Shown here: positions 6,476-6,941 of the stretch, piece after piece
How positions within the stretch are numbered: the first letter of the stretch is position 1
How the letters are laid out: every line of letters starts with the position of its first letter
NCBI GenBank assembly: GCA_008501835.1
Contig: QQUB01000418.1
Location: forward strand, 1 to 6,941
Direction of reading: 5' to 3'
DNA length: 6,941 bases
Source: Bacteroidota bacterium
Lineage (GTDB): Bacteria; Bacteroidota; Bacteroidia; Chitinophagales; Saprospiraceae
Position numbers and translations under genes: made by a program
The notes under the pieces: model-generated
What the model was told of the DNA's origin: nothing
The model's database searches: none
What the model saw: only the letters and a program-made list of their open reading frames with translations

Positions 6476-6537
6476 ATTTCACATTTAAAAATGCTTAAAA
6501 TGGTTTCACATTGTTTCATTTAGTTTCAGGAGTTTCA
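6476..6537 (-). repeat. Phased TGAAAC direct repeats between the four-helix gene and fdhF
   Basis: On the minus strand TGAAAC occurs four times, at 6537-6532, 6528-6523, 6518-6513 and 6508-6503, with start-to-start distances of 9, 10 and 10 bp. A degenerate fifth copy, TGAAAT, lies at 6481-6476 near the fdhF start. The first copy supplies the TGA stop of the four-helix bundle gene. About one copy per helical turn would place them on the same DNA face, which could suit a regulator upstream of fdhF. Equally it may be a short tandem repeat tied to the four-helix gene. Confidence 0.7.
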
Positions 6538-6933
6538 GGGTTTGTATTTGCGGCCAATAACAGAACTCTTTTTCAAATAGGAGATTAAGTTATTTATTTT
6601 TGTATTTAGGATTATGCAATCTGAAATTAATTTTTCGAATTTGGAATTGTCAATATATCCAAAATCATAACACCTATAAACCTGAGACCTAGTTTCTCCG
6701 CAAGAGCCTTTTGAGATACTCAAAAATTGAATGAACTCTTTATTTCCATCTCGTTCAAACCCTTCTGCGATATTATCCATTACTGAACCGGAAGAGCCTT
6801 TTATTTGGTCTCTTAATTTGTAATCATTTTTTAATGGAGTTTCCTGAATAATTAGGTTAATTTCCTTACACAATTTTCTGGCTAATTTCCATACCACCAG
6901 ATCCTCAAATCTTTCAATTTTAGACATTTTCAT
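6535..6933 (-). CDS. Four-helix bundle protein, S23/23S rRNA intervening-sequence (IVP) family
   Basis: The 132-residue product matches the four-helix bundle family first seen as ORFs in 23S rRNA intervening sequences of Leptospira and related to the Avd accessory proteins of diversity-generating retroelements. Seen here: the start FEDLVVWKLARKLCKEI (9-25), LRDQIKGSSGSVMDNIAEGFER (about 41-62, the family core DQI..S..S...NIAEG), EFIQFLSISKGSCGETRSQ (66-84), and a last helix LISDCIILNTKINNLISYLKK (about 102-122). No rRNA, reverse transcriptase or variable repeat is present, so it is a free-standing copy, as is usual in Bacteroidota; its cellular role is unknown. Start: ATG at 6933, or the ATG two codons later at 6927, both behind an A-rich leader; only 8 bases upstream are visible. 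The gene ends 68 bp before fdhF on the same strand, and its TGA lies in the first TGAAAC repeat. Confidence 0.9.
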   Translation of the reverse strand: MKMSKIERFEDLVVWKLARKLCKEINLIIQETPLKNDYKLRDQIKGSSGSVMDNIAEGFERDGNKEFIQFLSISKGSCGETRSQVYRCYDFGYIDNSKFEKLISDCIILNTKINNLISYLKKSSVIGRKYKP

Positions 6934-6941
6934 TTGTTTTT

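Noticed and set aside
6535..6933. Diversity-generating retroelement accessory (Avd) system
   Set aside because: The family is related to Avd, but no reverse transcriptase, template repeat or variable repeat is in the window.
1..6941. CRISPR array, tRNA, rRNA or insertion sequence
   Set aside because: No spaced 25-40 bp direct repeats, no cloverleaf or rRNA-like conserved sequence, and no transposase frame with terminal inverted repeats was seen.

Overview
The window looks like a chromosomal segment of a Bacteroidota bacterium, perhaps of the Saprospiraceae type; the rank below phylum is a guess. The support is indirect. Gene starts lack clear Shine-Dalgarno sequences and have A/T-rich leaders. 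Matches to the Bacteroidota -7 promoter element (TAnnTTTG) occur upstream of two genes. The long-form SAICAR synthase, the 84-residue 'LNPIQLELLKLFS' protein and the free-standing four-helix bundle protein are also typical of that phylum. The standard genetic code fits every complete gene.

Layout: all five complete genes are on the minus strand. From right to left they are a four-helix bundle (S23/IVP-type) protein (6933-6535); a 68-bp spacer carrying four TGAAAC repeats about 10 bp apart; a large iron-sulfur/molybdopterin formate dehydrogenase alpha subunit (6466-3731); a gap of about 1 kb with no convincing gene but several hairpins and short repeats (2704-3730); an 84-residue antitoxin-like protein (2703-2449); a class V PLP-dependent aminotransferase starting with GTG four bases later (2444-1287); and purC (1236-295). 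At the left edge the plus strand carries the 3' end of a cysteine-rich protein (CxP motifs), with an in-frame TGA at 97-99 after which the frame stays open to 225. A long hairpin terminator at 244-296 separates this convergent gene from purC.

How the genes work together: purC is de novo purine synthesis. The formate dehydrogenase would oxidise formate (or reduce CO2) at a Mo/W-bis-MGD centre with a Cys ligand and pass electrons along an N-terminal chain of Fe-S clusters. No diaphorase partner (NuoE/NuoF-like) or FdhD sulfurtransferase lies beside it here. The 84-residue protein and the aminotransferase look co-transcribed and perhaps translationally coupled. There is no obvious single pathway linking all genes.

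I did not find a clearly new multi-gene system. The most worthwhile oddities are the phased TGAAAC repeats, the cysteine-rich frame interrupted by TGA, the repeat-rich 1-kb gap, and the antitoxin-like gene with no toxin beside it.
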